64,000 nt of DNA, from assembly GCA_024704765.1 (NCBI GenBank), contig JAKMXF010000319.1, positions 220,303 to 284,302 of the forward strand, in the 5' to 3' direction. A program made the position numbers and the translations under genes. Shown piece after piece: positions 1 to 10,352 of this stretch (positions within the stretch are counted from its first letter, which is position 1; the number at the start of each line of letters is the position of its first letter). Under the pieces are notes generated by a model. The model was not told where the DNA came from. It saw nothing but the letters and a program-made list of their open reading frames with translations, and did no database searches. The DNA is from Oopsacas minuta (Eukaryota; Porifera; Hexactinellida; Lyssacinosida; Leucopsacidae).

Positions 1-1884
1 ATCGAAATATTGAATATTTAGGTTTCAATATGTTGTCGGTAGTAATTGGTTAGGTAGAGTCCGAATTTGAGATTTTCCTTTAAGTAACAAATTCCCAGAT
101 TTATCATAGGAATCATAACAGATTACACCTTTTGCAACATATTTCAAAAAGATGCTAGTGAAAATAGTATACGTTAACAACACTAGAATTTCAACTATTT
201 GACAATCATATTCTATTTATCAGTTAAATTTAAGAGTGGTTTTATATAGAATATTTTCGGAGTGGGTGATTTTACATATTCGTGATTATGGTTGTACGCG
301 AGATCCTAATATACACCGAAGTGGTACGCGGTGGTAAAAGTTTGAGGACCGCTGCACTTGCGATTAAGAGATTTATAATAATTATTGTTATAATTGAACT
401 TGTTGTCAAAGTATATTCAATTCCAAAATGCAATTGCTGTTGTCCACAATCGCCAATTTGATCAGAATTATATCATTTAACTATCTTAGAGATATGATGG
501 TTAGGCCTCAATATCACAAGATCAGTAATTATATACATAGATTGTATTATCATTAAAATACATAATTAGAATTTATATATGTTAGATTTCTTTAGCACTT
601 TTATAATAAAATATTTTAATGATTTTTGCTGATTCTTTCCAAATAATTCTCATTGTTTTGATATTGATTTCAAGGGTAATATAAGTATGGCAGGAATGGT
701 GGGAACAAAAATTGGGGATATTTCACCCTAGCGCCCCTAGACTCGTGGCACTAGGGTGAGAAGTCCTCCTTTAGTACATGTTCTCGTTCATCCTCCGATT
801 CCCAGTCCTACAGCTTAAACATCGAAATCATACTGTTCTCCGAAAATGAGTATTGGATGAGCAGTGGTTAATGATGTGATTTTTCGAAAATCCAAAGGTG
901 ATATTGACGTAATAATTTCGTCATAGGTGTGAATTTTCTTCCAAGACTCGAACATGTCCGATCCAGCATAAAATACCCAGTATGCCAAAAATCAGCCCTG
1001 GGGGTTCTCCAATTTCTTCAATCAATTGCCGACATTTGATCATATACGTATATACATACAGGTTAATTTTCGTTTTAATAGTATCGATAAATGCTATAAT
1101 TATCCCTAAAAGCTATTCGTATTTCAGGGCTCTATTTAACATCTGCACTTACATCATGATAATTTACTGAACATAGATTAGGTAGAGTAGAGTAGAAAAC
1201 AAATAGCATTCATCCAAATCGGTAGTTATTGAGTAATTACCAGAATGCGTCCTGAACATAACAATTTGAATGGAGTAGGATTACGATAATCTTGTATGTA
1301 ACATAGTATAGTTTGAGTAACAACGGATTATGCATAGAGATTATTTGGATAGAGTTACATATAGACTTGGGCCTGACTGTATATAGTGCTGATTTGTATA
1401 ATATGCATAATTCTACTCACTTTTTTGAAAATATATTATTTATCATTGATTACGACTGCCACTTGTAACAAAAAACACACCTACACATGTATCCATTTTG
1501 GGGAATCATCAGACTTCGAATATCGTTTATCGTTCCAAAACGCGCTTATTTCCCTAGCTAAATTCATGAAGCAAGTTTTGGCAACGATATTTCGGTTATC
1601 AAAACTCTCGAGGATATCGTAAATTCCGATAACTAATTGAAAATATACTGGATATCAGGATTTCCTCAAGAATACAGCGAAAGAAACATCGGAAATATCA
1701 GAATTTTCAATTATTGATTTCCTAATTTCACCGATTTTCCGATATATTTCGATATTTTCCAATATTTTTGATATTCCAATATTTTCCTTTTAGAAATATA
1801 AAACTGATATTTGCCAAAACATTGCATAGCGTATTAACCGGATATAATATTAAATTATCCAAAACCTTCATATTCGTACTTTTA
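1..1884. other. 5' flank without a supported gene; repeat fragments
   Basis: No coding region is supported here; the short open frames have no recognisable domain and no neighbouring exon. Bases about 10-230 match one unit of the roughly 125 bp repeat that is tandem at 49.56-50.1 kb (same order of words around ttatcata, acaccttttgc and gatgctag). Bases 847-950 match 55,727-55,833, so they are part of another dispersed repeat. Bases 1570-1830 are a low-complexity tract of gatat/ttcc words. Confidence 0.6.
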
Positions 1885-2020
1885 CAGTGGAAACCGCGCT
1901 ATTAGCAAATCGCATTTTGCATGATTTTCTTTGCTGATACGCGAGTTTTGTATCATGCACAGTAATTACCATAACTGCACTCTGTCCATGATGGAAGTTT
2001 CAAATCTGCGGTTTCCACTC
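1885..2020. mobile_element. pogo/mariner-like MITE
   Basis: The ends CAGTGGAAACCGC and, on the other strand, GAGTGGAAACCGC form terminal inverted repeats, and the element is flanked by TA on both sides, as expected for Tc1/mariner/pogo insertions. It is 136 bp long and cannot code. It lies 74 bp upstream of the first coding exon of the kinase. The same terminal words recur in about ten other short elements in the window. Confidence 0.7.
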
Positions 2021-2094
2021 TATTTTGTTCATTTCAATCCAAATGTAAATCAATTTTCATTTGATTTTCCAATCACTTCTTGCCCGTATTTTAG

Positions 2095-5000
2095 ATGAGT
2101 CGTAGAAATGGGTTCCATAAACCCTCTCAGCAAATCTCTCCAATCGACATACAATATGATTTCATGGATATGGTAGGAAAGGGTACGTATGGAACTGCAT
2201 GGATTGCAAAAAGTCGTATCGATGGACAATTAGTTATTATCAAAGCTATTAAGAAAGTCAATACTTCAAGATCTGTTTTCAAGAAGGAATACAAGTACTC
2301 TCTCAGTCTTTCTCTACATCCTTATATCATTGAAACCTTTAGAAATGCATATGAAACACCCAAAAGTTTTGTAATGGTACAAGAATTTGCACCTCATGGT
2401 GATCTATTCGATGCAATCGTACCTGAACAGGGCATGGCTGAAAATGAGGCTAAGCATGCTATTAGGCAAATTTCTGAGGCTCTAAAATTCATGCATTCAA
2501 AACGTCTAGTTCATCGGGATGTTAAACCAGAAAACATCGTGATTATGAATCAATCGAAAAGAGAAATAAAATTAATTGATTTTGGGATGACCCTAAGGGC
2601 TGGGACACATGTTGCAAGGGTGTGTGGTAGTATTCCGTATACTCCTCCTGAAATATGCCAAGCCAGTTTAGTTGACGGTTTCTATGTAAATACAGGCAAC
2701 GATGTATGGTCTCTTGGAGTTTTATTGTTTTGTATGTTGACAGGTAAGAAAATTTATTATTAGTCATTTTTGCTAACGCAACGTTACATATAAGGTATTA
2801 ACTGCGAGGATTATCTGAATTAAATTACAGTTAACGAATTTCCTGATTAAACGAACAAATATTTGCACAAAACAGGTCCCTATAATGGTTATTCTATTGA
2901 CATTACTCCAGATAAAGCGAACAAAATTTGACCATAAGTTGATGTTTGAATTAAAGGTTTGCAAATCGTTTTGCTGCAAGTTAAAGTGTTGATGACTGCA
3001 TACAGAGAGTTTAAAGTTACTGTACTGCCAAAAGTGGCCGTTAAGCAGGTTCCACTGTGCCTGTACGTATTAGTTCTAATGTGTATATATATCGTCCTGA
3101 AAATTATACAAATTTTTATCGTTGCTTTTCTTATACTAGGAACATTTCCTTGGGAGCAGGCTAGTCCCAATGATATCCACTATAAAGACTTTATCGATTG
3201 GCAATTGTCTCTATCCCCAGATGTTGCGATTTTATGGAGGAAATTCACACCAGAAGCCTTAGCACTTTTTCAAAAGATGCTCAACTTAGATATTCGGAAA
3301 AGATGTAAGGTTTCAGAGTTGCAGAATTATTTACAATATCCTTGGTTGGAAACAAATCTTATATTGTTAGACACTTGTTCTGAGGTATCCAGCCTTTGTA
3401 GAACACCAAACCCTGATCATTTAGGTGAGTTTATGTGAATATATTTATACGTATTTCTTGTTGTTGATCATATCTAACTCATCATTATTATTTGATAATC
3501 CAAATTTGAACATTGCAATTTTGGTTTACAGTTGTGAGCTAATTGATTATCAACTCGTATGGGGTATAGCGATGCCTTTATCCGAAAGTTGATGTGAAAA
3601 GTCATTCCGTCCTTACGCACAACGGTTCGACTCTACAAGTACATGTTCATAGTTCATTCATCACGAAATTGTCTACACTGTACACTAGCATACCTGCTAA
3701 CCTTTATCACTGACACATCAATACCTGGACGGAGCCCAAATAGCAAATAATTTAAACGGGCCAAAGTGGCTCATACAGTATTGAGGAAGGGCTCACACAT
3801 ATATTTGTATTAGATATATGGGGTTGTAAGTTATTATGAATCCAGGAGGGCTCAAGCCATCCGTTCCCTAGGGTTCGACGCCTATGATTGTATGTATCCA
3901 TCAGAGAGAGAGGGAACCGGTCGGATCAGGTATCGGTCGAAATCTTGACCAGCCGGTCGAGTTTTGACTGGCTGATTTTGTATAACCGCTGAATGAGTTA
4001 CAAGTCAAATTGTGTTACAATAGTTGGTATTGTTTAGCACTGTTTAATAATTATTGTTAGTAGACATTGACTGGTCGGGTCATGGAAAAGCTGATCGGTT
4101 CTATCTCTGGTATCCATGTCATCCACTAATATAATTGAAGATTGTAAAATTACGTGTCCAGCAATCCCTAGAATCATAAAAATATGCAACTATAAGTCTA
4201 TAATGTAGAACCGAGTCAATACAGTATTCTGCTTGATTATTTGTGTCATGATTGAAGATGAATTCCAAATGTTAGCAAAGATTATTCTAACTTTATTACC
4301 TAAAGCAGAGTTCTCGAAAATTTGACCCTCCTCACTGTCTTATGTTTTTAAATACAAAAAGAATGAGGCTGTCATGTAGGGTGGCCAGCATGTTTAGGTC
4401 TAAATCCTGTACATTGGAGCATTTCCACACAAATTTCCTGGCTTTTCTGGACATAATTTTCAAAATCTTGGACAAGTATATGTATAAAAATATAAATGGA
4501 TGTTTCATTTTGTAATAGAAATAGCGTGAAACCTCATTTGACATTATTACAGCTGATATTTATAGCCAGTTTAATATCCTTCTATTCAAAATAATGATCT
4601 CGAGAATTCTGGACGCATAGGAATTTTGGCAAAAATACAGGATATATCCTAATGCAATGGTCACCATACTGTCATGTTACATTTCATAACACCTGGTGAT
4701 GATTAGTTAAGTTTAGACGTCTCATATTTAATTGTGTTCTGTTTGTGTAATTTAATGATTTAATTGGATACTATGGGTCATGCATACGTATCAACTTTTT
4801 TTAACAATTTTCATGGATATTTACCTCCAAATCCCGCCGTTTTCAAATTTTCCCTGGATTTCTAATTTTGTATCCAAATAATATTAATTTCTTCACTATT
4901 TTGTTATATAATAGAGAGAAATATTCAATCTTTTCTCTGAATATCATGTCAAATCCCGGGAATTTGGCAAATATAGTTAAATTATTGGTTATGGGTCACG

Positions 5001-5561
5001 TTGAGTGAGCCATTTGCAGCTCTGATTGATATACTTGCTCCTCAATATTCATTCTTAATCCCTCTATCCCTTCTAGTTGATGATTCTGACCCAGGTTTAG
5101 ATATTGATGCTGTTAAGACGCTATTTTTGGATGATTGTTCTAAAGAATATAACCAATTCAATCAGGAAACTTTTTCTGATAACATCACGATGAAAAATGA
5201 TCTCTCTCATTCTGTAGACTATAATGAAGATCAATATTTCCCAATTCAATCAGAAGACACAGTTCCACATTCAGATCATATGTCTGAAAGCTATGTAATT
5301 ACAAATGAATCAAAAAATGACTCTGATGATAAAATGCTCTATCCATCCTCAATATATGAGAATTCAAAACTTGGTGATATAACAATTCACACATCAAATT
5401 TCAATAATACCTATGCTAATGTTTCTCCTCGTCATAGTCACCATTTTTCGGATGGATTTCTCCTCCCAGAAACTGATAAAAATATTCTCTATTCGGATAG
5501 CAAGGCATATGCATCTCACGCAAGAGGAAATAGCGTTTCGTATAACGTTAGTATTTGCTAG
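2095..5561 (+). CDS. SBK-family serine/threonine protein kinase, three coding exons
   Basis: I join 2095-2743, 3140-3424 and 5020-5561 (both introns phase 1, GT-AG), giving 1476 bases and 491 residues. Visible kinase motifs are GKGTYG near residues 28-33, the VIIK lysine at 50, HRDVKPEN from 140, DFG at 162-164, PPE replacing APE near 185, and the TGTFPWE segment across the first junction. DFGMT with IPYTPPEICQA and GTFPWE is the signature of SH3-binding-domain kinases SBK1-3; human SBK1 is 424 residues, so the acidic, Ser/Asn/His-rich tail here is longer. The PE-containing loop and catalytic residues look intact, so it should be active. The ATG follows directly after a TTTTAG acceptor, so an untranslated first exon upstream is likely. 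A possible AATAAA signal lies at 5853. The first intron carries a relic related to the element at 48,463 and the second a hAT MITE. Substrates are unknown. Confidence 0.88.
3902..4109. mobile_element. hAT-type non-autonomous element in kinase intron 2
   Basis: The 208 bp element has ends CAGAGAGAGAGGGAACCG and, inverted, CAGAGATAGAACCGATCAG, flanked by the exact 8 bp duplication GTATCCAT (3894-3901 and 4110-4117). An 8 bp target duplication and CAG ends are typical of hAT elements. It has no open frame and lies inside the second intron of the kinase. Confidence 0.8.
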
Positions 5562-6520
5562 AAAGTATACTATTGTGATTTGTTAACGCTCTTGTGACGT
5601 CATATTTCCATACGCTACAGCTACATCATAGAAAATATTTCTATTTTCAACGTTTTGCAGCATGCATATATACTAGATACACAGATTTGTATATTTCCCT
5701 ACTAATGACTATTGGAATATGTTTTGGTGATAATTTCCATTTTGTCTTGTTATGATTCCATACTTACCAACCCTATGTACTGTTTCCCTGGATATTTTGT
5801 CGAATCCTTGGAATTCGTTGGCCGCCCCGCTTCTGACAGCCCTGTCAAGAATAATAAATACTGGAATAATAATAATAATAGATCTAACGCAGTGTAAGTA
5901 TAATGGCTATAAATGGATAAAGTGGCATAATGTGTCACGAGCAGAGGGATTTGAAATCCATTATATCAAACATCTATGCATTTCAGATAGATTTGAATTC
6001 TCTAAAGTCCAAAGGAATTAGAGCTTACAATCCCGGACATATTTTGTAATCCCGGTATTTCGTTATTAGTCGTTTTCTAGAGTTTGGTATTCTTACGGTT
6101 TAGAAGTATATCGATTTGATACGTTGAATTGAGATGCATGTGTAATCCTATGGTTTTGCTTGTAAGATTGCAAATGTATCTAATCAGATACGTTTGCAAT
6201 CTTACAAGCAAACCAGTCCCATTCACAGACTACAATTAACTGATTAGGGTCGAATTGTTACATTCGTAACAAAAGGAACACTGAAATTTTATAACTTCGT
6301 TTTAATCAATTCGCCCACTCAAATCGAGATCTCAGCCCCTTATTTACATCCTAAGAGCATTTGTACCTTTTTCTAGTTTTACTCGTAGAATCCATCAATT
6401 TACACACCCAGCATAATTCCAAACAATAATTATAATGATTACACTCACACACAATCAAATAGTAGAATAACTATAGACATATTTGTTCATTACTTATTAC
6501 TCAGAGATAACTTAGAATAG
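5562..6520. repeat. intergenic; about 380 bp repeat shared with 10.2 kb
   Basis: Bases about 5953-6330 match 10,178-10,540 in direct orientation, with shared words such as tatatcaaacatctatgca and gtatatcgatttgatacg. The left copy lies 3' of the sarcosine-oxidase-like gene and the right copy 3' of amine-oxidase copy 1, which suggests that the accessory genes and their flanks were duplicated or inserted by related events. No gene is supported in 5562-6520. Confidence 0.7.
6154..6213. repeat. long near-perfect palindrome (fold-back)
   Basis: About 28 bp arms around a four-base loop (left arm containing gcttgtaagattgcaaa, right arm its complement with one or two mismatches). The other copy of this repeat at about 10,382-10,400 has only one arm and then continues directly into ccaatcccattc, so the second arm is an extra inverted piece in this copy. 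Confidence 0.85.
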
Positions 6521-7909
6521 TCACAGTATAGATTGAAAGAACTTCACATAGTCTGCCTGGGGTATCTTTGCTCGGCTTGCATGTACACTTACAGCTTCAT
6601 CTCCAGGATACATTACACCACGACCAATTTCCATCTTCCCAAGAAGTGGGTCATACTTGCTTTCTCCGTTCAATGCCTTATCAGCCAGTATTTTACCAAA
6701 CAGAGGAACAAATTTCATAGCCCAACCAGATGTGTACAGCACAATACGTTTGTCTGTTCCAGTTAGGAAGTCAAGAACAAAGCCAGGGTCCCCAGAGGAG
6801 TTCGTATTTAAGGCAAATCCAGCAACACATGTTGCAATGGTTTCAGTATTTAACTCTGGTTGTAGATCTGGCATGGATTGTCTGACAAAATCTTGGGTAA
6901 ATCGAAGAGCATCTTCATCAACAGGTCTCGAATCAATTGGAGGTGGCTTTCCGTAAAAGTTAAAAGTAGATTTAGAGGTGAAACCTGGCGCAACTCTGCA
7001 TTTACCGGAATATTCATCCTTATTAGTTGGGAAGCCATAATATGTATTTGCATCTATAGCATCTCCTGGTTCATGGTCCTTTGGAGGGGCAAAATAAATC
7101 CACACTGGCCAATTTTCGCTTATAGTTTGATTAGGAGAGTCATTATGGAGAGAAAAGTAGTTGGAACACCACAGATAAATTACAATTCCCATTCTTTGTT
7201 CAAATGGAGGGTGCACTGTTTCTAAGAGCTCATTGATGAAGACACTCGGTGTCATGATAACTTTCTTTCCCGAATATACACTTAAATCGCCTGCAGTTAC
7301 TGTAATATGAGAACTTATTGAGTAATCAACTTTTGTTACCTTCGTATTCTCCAATAAGTCACAGTTACTGCTTGCCTTTAACATTTTTAGCAGAGACTTT
7401 ATAAGTTCAAGAACATTGATTGAACCACCACCATCCCCAGGCACCAGTAGTGCACTAAAATTTTCGCTATCAGTAACTGCCCCACTGATGAACGGGAATT
7501 TTTGCCGAATCTCTTCAGGATTTTTGTAATAGCAATAATCTTGACTTAATTCTTTGAGATTTGTTACTGCCTTTTCTATATTACCCTCTGCAGTAGTAAC
7601 AGAACTATCACCAAACCACAATACACCAGTAAACTTCACTAATTTAGGATTGTTAGTTTCGTCGATTAATTCGTGCCACAATCCACGCGTTTCGATTGCT
7701 AACTGACAGAGATAACGTTCTGAATAACAGATTCGCCATTGCCTTGAATACCCTGGACTAGAAGAATAATCGTTATGAAAAGTAAACTGCTCCAAAAGCA
7801 GTACTTTCTTGTTCCTCTTCACAGCACATTCGTAAGCTGCAGCCAATCCAACAGGACCACCTCCCACAATAATCACATCATACAGTTGTGTTGGATCTTT
7901 CGCTGCCAT
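6521..7909 (-). CDS. FAD-dependent oxidase of the sarcosine/N-methyl-amino-acid oxidase (DAO) family
   Basis: This single-exon gene encodes 462 residues. The N-terminus holds a Rossmann FAD motif (DVIIVGGGPVGLAAAYE, residues 11-27) followed by SRQWRICYSE (residues 55-64), as in monomeric sarcosine oxidase. The C-terminal part shows Cys361 in ATCVAGFALNTNSSGDPGF, the place where the family attaches its flavin to Cys, and SGWAMKFVPLFG (residues 394-405), the conserved flavin-binding segment. These enzymes oxidise secondary or primary amines, release hydrogen peroxide and are cytosolic or peroxisomal; the C-terminus QSIL is not a clear peroxisomal signal. I see no signal peptide. The start follows an in-frame context with no upstream acceptor. 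Absence of introns and a bacterial/fungal-like sequence suggest, but do not prove, acquisition by transfer. Substrate is unknown. Confidence 0.85.
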   Translation of the reverse strand: MAAKDPTQLYDVIIVGGGPVGLAAAYECAVKRNKKVLLLEQFTFHNDYSSSPGYSRQWRICYSERYLCQLAIETRGLWHELIDETNNPKLVKFTGVLWFGDSSVTTAEGNIEKAVTNLKELSQDYCYYKNPEEIRQKFPFISGAVTDSENFSALLVPGDGGGSINVLELIKSLLKMLKASSNCDLLENTKVTKVDYSISSHITVTAGDLSVYSGKKVIMTPSVFINELLETVHPPFEQRMGIVIYLWCSNYFSLHNDSPNQTISENWPVWIYFAPPKDHEPGDAIDANTYYGFPTNKDEYSGKCRVAPGFTSKSTFNFYGKPPPIDSRPVDEDALRFTQDFVRQSMPDLQPELNTETIATCVAGFALNTNSSGDPGFVLDFLTGTDKRIVLYTSGWAMKFVPLFGKILADKALNGESKYDPLLGKMEIGRGVMYPGDEAVSVHASRAKIPQADYVKFFQSIL

Positions 7910-8879
7910 CTAGAAGCTAGTTAACTGCTAATTGGTTGTGGTTTTACAGTTCAACTGGTTTGGGTAAATGTGGTTCAATGTTGGATGTGTCGGAAAAGAC
8001 AGTAGAACTTTGTTAGTACGTACACATTCGAAATTAATACACTTTATCTTATGTACGTATTGAGTGATATTGTAGGGACCTGATTTTACATATATTTTTC
8101 ATATTATCCCGACAAGGTTTGTCAAATATCAATATCGGTTAATCACCGATTCTATACGATATATCGGTGCCAAACCTTGATCCGAAAATTCGCATTAGTG
8201 TGTTCGTAACTTAGTAGTAATGAGGTTCTGCTGTAATAAGGAACATAGTAAAATGTACAAGCAAAGAAGCAAAAATATAATTTCTAGATAATTATGTGAG
8301 TTCGGAAGCAGATGAAAAATATATTTTTAGTTAAAGGCCAATTGTTAGGTAGATATGAAAATATGTTCAAAATTCTAAAGCTCACAATAATTTCTTTATT
8401 TCGAGATAAAGAATGGATATAAACGCCAGAAATTGGTACGAATACAATTGTTGTTCTGGAAAGTATATCTCTTGTTACAAGAGAGTTTGGAAATGCTATG
8501 TAATATTGTTTGATACAGGTATGACTTCTATTGGTCAACTGCCAATTACTAGAGGCAATGTCAGGAGTCTATAACATGATCAATCCCGTTAGTGTTTCGA
8601 GACACTTTGACTTTTAGCCAACGCTGTTATTATGTAAACGAAGGAACCCAAACTAGAGACATACCTCCGCAATAAGAGATTGAAATATTTAACCTTAAGT
8701 AATGAATTAACACTCATAATTGTTTTAACAGGTTGGTATTCGCAAAACTGCATTACAATAATCAATTGAATCTCCATGATCACAAACTTCCAATTGTTAT
8801 ACTTTACTCCAACATATTTGGCACGTATTGAAATATGAAGAAAGAAAGAAATTGAAAGAGAACGCAATGTTAGATTACA
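7910..8879. other. intergenic, no gene seen
   Basis: I see no supported gene. Bases about 8105-8180 form a short inverted repeat beginning caaggtttg and ending caaaccttg with gatatcgg-type words inside; similar words occur at 19.98 kb and 54.53-54.67 kb, so it is probably a small MITE. Confidence 0.5.
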
Positions 8880-9823
8880 TCAAAATTTCCTGTTTTTTAT
8901 CAAGAAAGGTTCTCTTGATACTGAACTCGCGCAAGCTTTGATCTTCATTTCGATAGGGTAATGCTCGCTGATTGCAAGCGATTGTGATAAATCTTTTCCT
9001 AAAGCTAAACTGAAATTGTATACGTGTATATCTGTAACTTCTAACGCGATCGACTTATATAAAATCAAATTATCATAAGTACATGAAATGTTGCGATATA
9101 CCGAAGTACTATTCGCGCCTTTTTTTAACCCAAACGAGAACGCAGGATCTGTATTGAAGGAGAGCTTTTGAAAATCTTCATCTGAGAGGTAGCTACAGTC
9201 TGCATTTAGATTCCCCAGGATAATCCCGTCAGTCGTCCCAAATGAAAGTAATCAGAACGAAACGTAAACAAATACAAATCTTGAATTTCATTGAATGTAT
9301 TCTCAGGAGCTGTATGTGTAGCTTGTAGCCAAAACGAATTACAATTTGAGCACTTAGATGGCATGAAAAGTACTGAAAAAGGTGACCTCACGAAACTAGC
9401 CCTATAAGTTGGAAACTGATGGAAATCAAGCACGTCGACTTTGGAGGGCTTATATAGGAAACTGTATTGTTCGGGGTTAACCTTGCCTAATCGAATACTA
9501 ATAACTTGCTTATAACAATCCGCCAAGGGGACAGAAGTATTAAGTGTGCGTAGCAATTTGTTCGTGACATTCTTGACTGAATCATCTGGATCTCTTAACC
9601 CGATTAGCAAAACAACATCATACCTCTTTATTATTGTTACTATGGACTGTAACACGCTGTTATTTTGAATTCTGCTGCAATCGATACGATCAAAACTAAA
9701 TGTAGCTACATTTAGGATGGGACATTCGGCATTGTTTGGCACAAATGGTCCATATTTGAAAGCACACACGTGATAGAATAACGGGAAAACAACTATCAAA
9801 AGTGGTAGGAACATTATTTCCAA
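8880..9823 (-). pseudogene. DNase I-like secreted endonuclease, frameshifted and with altered catalytic residues
   Basis: The N-terminus is a clear signal peptide (hydrophobic residues 4-21 ending VCAF). The frame then follows the DNase I fold: RYDVVLLIGLRD, QYSFLYKPSKVDVLD, and LQATHTAPENTFNEI with the conserved His. After about residue 195 the homology moves to the -1 frame near 9228-9243 and continues without a stop as GIILGNLNADCSYL, ISCTYDNLIL and AISEHYPIEMKIK, ending at 8880. Restoring one missing base would give 945 bases, close to the family length. Key acidic residues are changed: the catalytic Glu of the QEVRD motif is Gly here, the Asp of GDFNA is Asn, and the Asp before the last Cys is Asn; both catalytic His appear kept. 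This points to a dead copy or a non-catalytic relative. An assembly error could explain the frameshift but not the substitutions. Confidence 0.8.
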
Positions 9824-10352
9824 TATATCTAGCTAAGGTTATGAATTGACAATAAACACAATAAAATTATATGATTTGCTAGACTAGATAAACGATTAAC
9901 CGAAGACCGTAGAAATGGAGAAATACTGGTATGTATAAGGCACAAATATCCAGTTACGCTAATAAGTATTCAATTAACAACGCCTGCATAAACCGACACT
10001 CGTTGAGATATGAAACTTGCATCTATTTACCAAATTGTCGGATTTTGCAGATGAATTTGTATTATGAGAAGCTATTCTAGATCAGAAACAATTTCGGGTT
10101 ATATACCCTGCCCAGACAATAGTATTCAGTCATTGATGGTCAATCCAGTAAACATTATGATTGAGAGTATGCCTAATGTTAAATCCATTATATCAAACAT
10201 CTATGCATTTCGAAGAGATTTGAATTCTCTAAAGTCTAAATGGGTTATGGCTTACAATCCCGGACATATTTTGTAATCTCGGGATTTCGTTATTGGTCGT
10301 TTTCTAGAGTTTCGGTATTCTTAGGGCTTAGAAGTATATCGATTTGATACGT
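9824..10352. repeat. intergenic; second copy of the 380 bp repeat begins
   Basis: Bases 10,178-10,540 repeat 5953-6330 directly. The rest of the interval shows no gene. Downstream part of this repeat is also the outer end of the inverted-repeat arm starting near 10,353. Confidence 0.65.
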
